This document shows positions 32,349 to 32,993 of a stretch of 32,993 nt of DNA, piece by piece (positions within the stretch are counted from its first letter, which is position 1; every line of letters begins with the position of its first letter). A model generated the notes under the pieces. The model saw nothing but the letters and a program-made list of their open reading frames with translations, was not told the DNA's origin and did no database searches. Location: positions 1 through 32,993 of the forward strand of contig JAKSLE010000028.1 in assembly GCA_024401365.1 (NCBI GenBank), written 5' to 3'. Source of the DNA: Bacteroidales bacterium. Its GTDB lineage: Bacteria > Bacteroidota > Bacteroidia > Bacteroidales > Marinilabiliaceae. A program made the position numbers and the translations under genes.

Positions 32349-32993
32349 ATGGACAGATACCTAGATCCCAAAGCCGACCTTACCTTCAAGAAGGTCTTTG
32401 GTGAGCATCCAGATTTGCTCATCAGTTTTCTCAATGCCATGCTGCCGCTAGAAGAAGGCGAGAGTGTGGTAGAGGTGGAATATCTGCCTACGGAGCTTGT
32501 TCCAGAGAATCCACTCAAGAAGAACAGCATAGTAGACGTACGCTGCAAGGACCAGAACGGCAGGCAATTCATAGTTGAGATGCAGATGATATGGTCGGAT
32601 GAGTTCAAGCAGAGGGTACTTTTCAATGCATCGAAGGCGTATGTGAAGCAGCTTGATTCGTCGGAGAACTACAAGCTCCTTCAGCCAGTATATTCCATAA
32701 ACCTGGTCAATGAGATATTTGAGACCACGATGCCGCATACGTTCTACCACCACTACAAGTTGGTTCACTCAGAAAGTTCCGACAAGGTGATAGACGGTCT
32801 TCAGCTTATCTTCATAGAGTTGCCCAAGTTTTTCCCCAAGACTATCAGTGAGAAGAAGATGCGCGTGCTGTGGCTCCGTTTTCTCACAGAGATAGACGAG
32901 AAGACCAGGAGAGTCTCTCCAGAGCTGACAGAAGACCAGCATATAAGCAAGGCGTTGACATTGGTGAAGGAGTCGGCCTTTGATGATGCACAG
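32349..32993 (+). CDS. Rpn-family recombination-promoting nuclease / PDDEXK_2 protein (partial, 3' end outside window)
   Basis: The first 215 codons are visible and in frame to the edge. The opening MDRYLDPKADLTFKKVFGEHPDLLISFLNA is typical of the PDDEXK_2/Rpn family (also labelled transposase_31). The nuclease core is visible: D64 in SIVDVRCKD, then E75 in FIVEMQM, with Gln in the usual Lys place as is common in this family. E. coli RpnA relatives are Ca2+-stimulated DNA endonucleases that promote RecA-independent recombination, and large Bacteroidales paralogue sets are common. The gene is flanked by repeat copies C and D. Whether it is intact cannot be judged. Confidence 0.9.
   Translation, partial: MDRYLDPKADLTFKKVFGEHPDLLISFLNAMLPLEEGESVVEVEYLPTELVPENPLKKNSIVDVRCKDQNGRQFIVEMQMIWSDEFKQRVLFNASKAYVKQLDSSENYKLLQPVYSINLVNEIFETTMPHTFYHHYKLVHSESSDKVIDGLQLIFIELPKFFPKTISEKKMRVLWLRFLTEIDEKTRRVSPELTEDQHISKALTLVKESAFDDAQ

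Overview
The window reads as chromosomal DNA from a Bacteroidales bacterium (phylum Bacteroidota), probably a gut or rumen fibre degrader. Three things point there. Most gene starts lack a Shine-Dalgarno sequence. At least ten intergenic spaces carry the Bacteroidota promoter form (TTTG, 19-20 bp, TAnnTTTG). The proteins are typical Bacteroidales members: a GH9 lipoprotein, YidC with a large periplasmic domain, NlpC/P60 and GH73-LysM wall hydrolases, and a YihY with a C-terminal winged helix. I cannot place the genus. There is no phage, integron, CRISPR array or complete insertion sequence; the only mobile-type gene is a partial Rpn/PDDEXK_2 gene at the right edge.

Layout. 1-586 (-): a receiver-Fis response regulator with no AAA+ domain. 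799-871: tRNA-Arg(ACG) with a strong terminator. 982-4838 (+): an NlpC/P60 lipoprotein, a ClpB that starts without its N-domain, and a DUF445 membrane protein. 4869-5427: rplS with a structured leader. 5437-8673 (+): a self-contained ABC transporter operon (ATPase, two permeases, YtrA-type GntR regulator) with a candidate operator at its transcription start. 8733-13708 (+): mnmA, yihY and topB, tightly spaced. 13709-14364: a repeat-bearing spacer. 14377-17413 (+): a GH9 glucanase lipoprotein and a U32 protein. 17453-24573 (+): a mixed block holding a PAS-DHp-receiver protein without an ATPase domain, a repeat-plus-GH16-fold protein whose three catalytic acids are all replaced by amides, an acyl carrier protein, an MMPL/RND exporter, a PD-(D/E)XK-like protein, an HPt protein and a STAS protein. 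24554-29265 (-): an envelope operon (GH73-LysM glucosaminidase, diacylglycerol-kinase-like enzyme, MATE transporter, beta-lactamase-family hydrolase). 29402-31955 (-): a conserved anchored protein and yidC. 31956-32348: a second repeat-bearing spacer. 32349 to the edge (+): the Rpn-type gene.

How it fits together. Much of the window serves the cell envelope: wall hydrolases, protein insertion, lipid kinase, transporters, and an ABC operon of the kind that answers envelope stress in Firmicutes. A second theme is signalling proteins stripped of their usual catalytic domain (receiver-Fis, PAS-DHp-receiver, free HPt, free STAS), which would have to work with partners encoded elsewhere. The most unusual single protein is the GH16-fold pseudoenzyme at 18501-19931. 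The most unusual non-coding signal is a family of short intergenic repeats ending in a core close to GTTGGTCGTAATTTTTTT, found four times, always in the same orientation.
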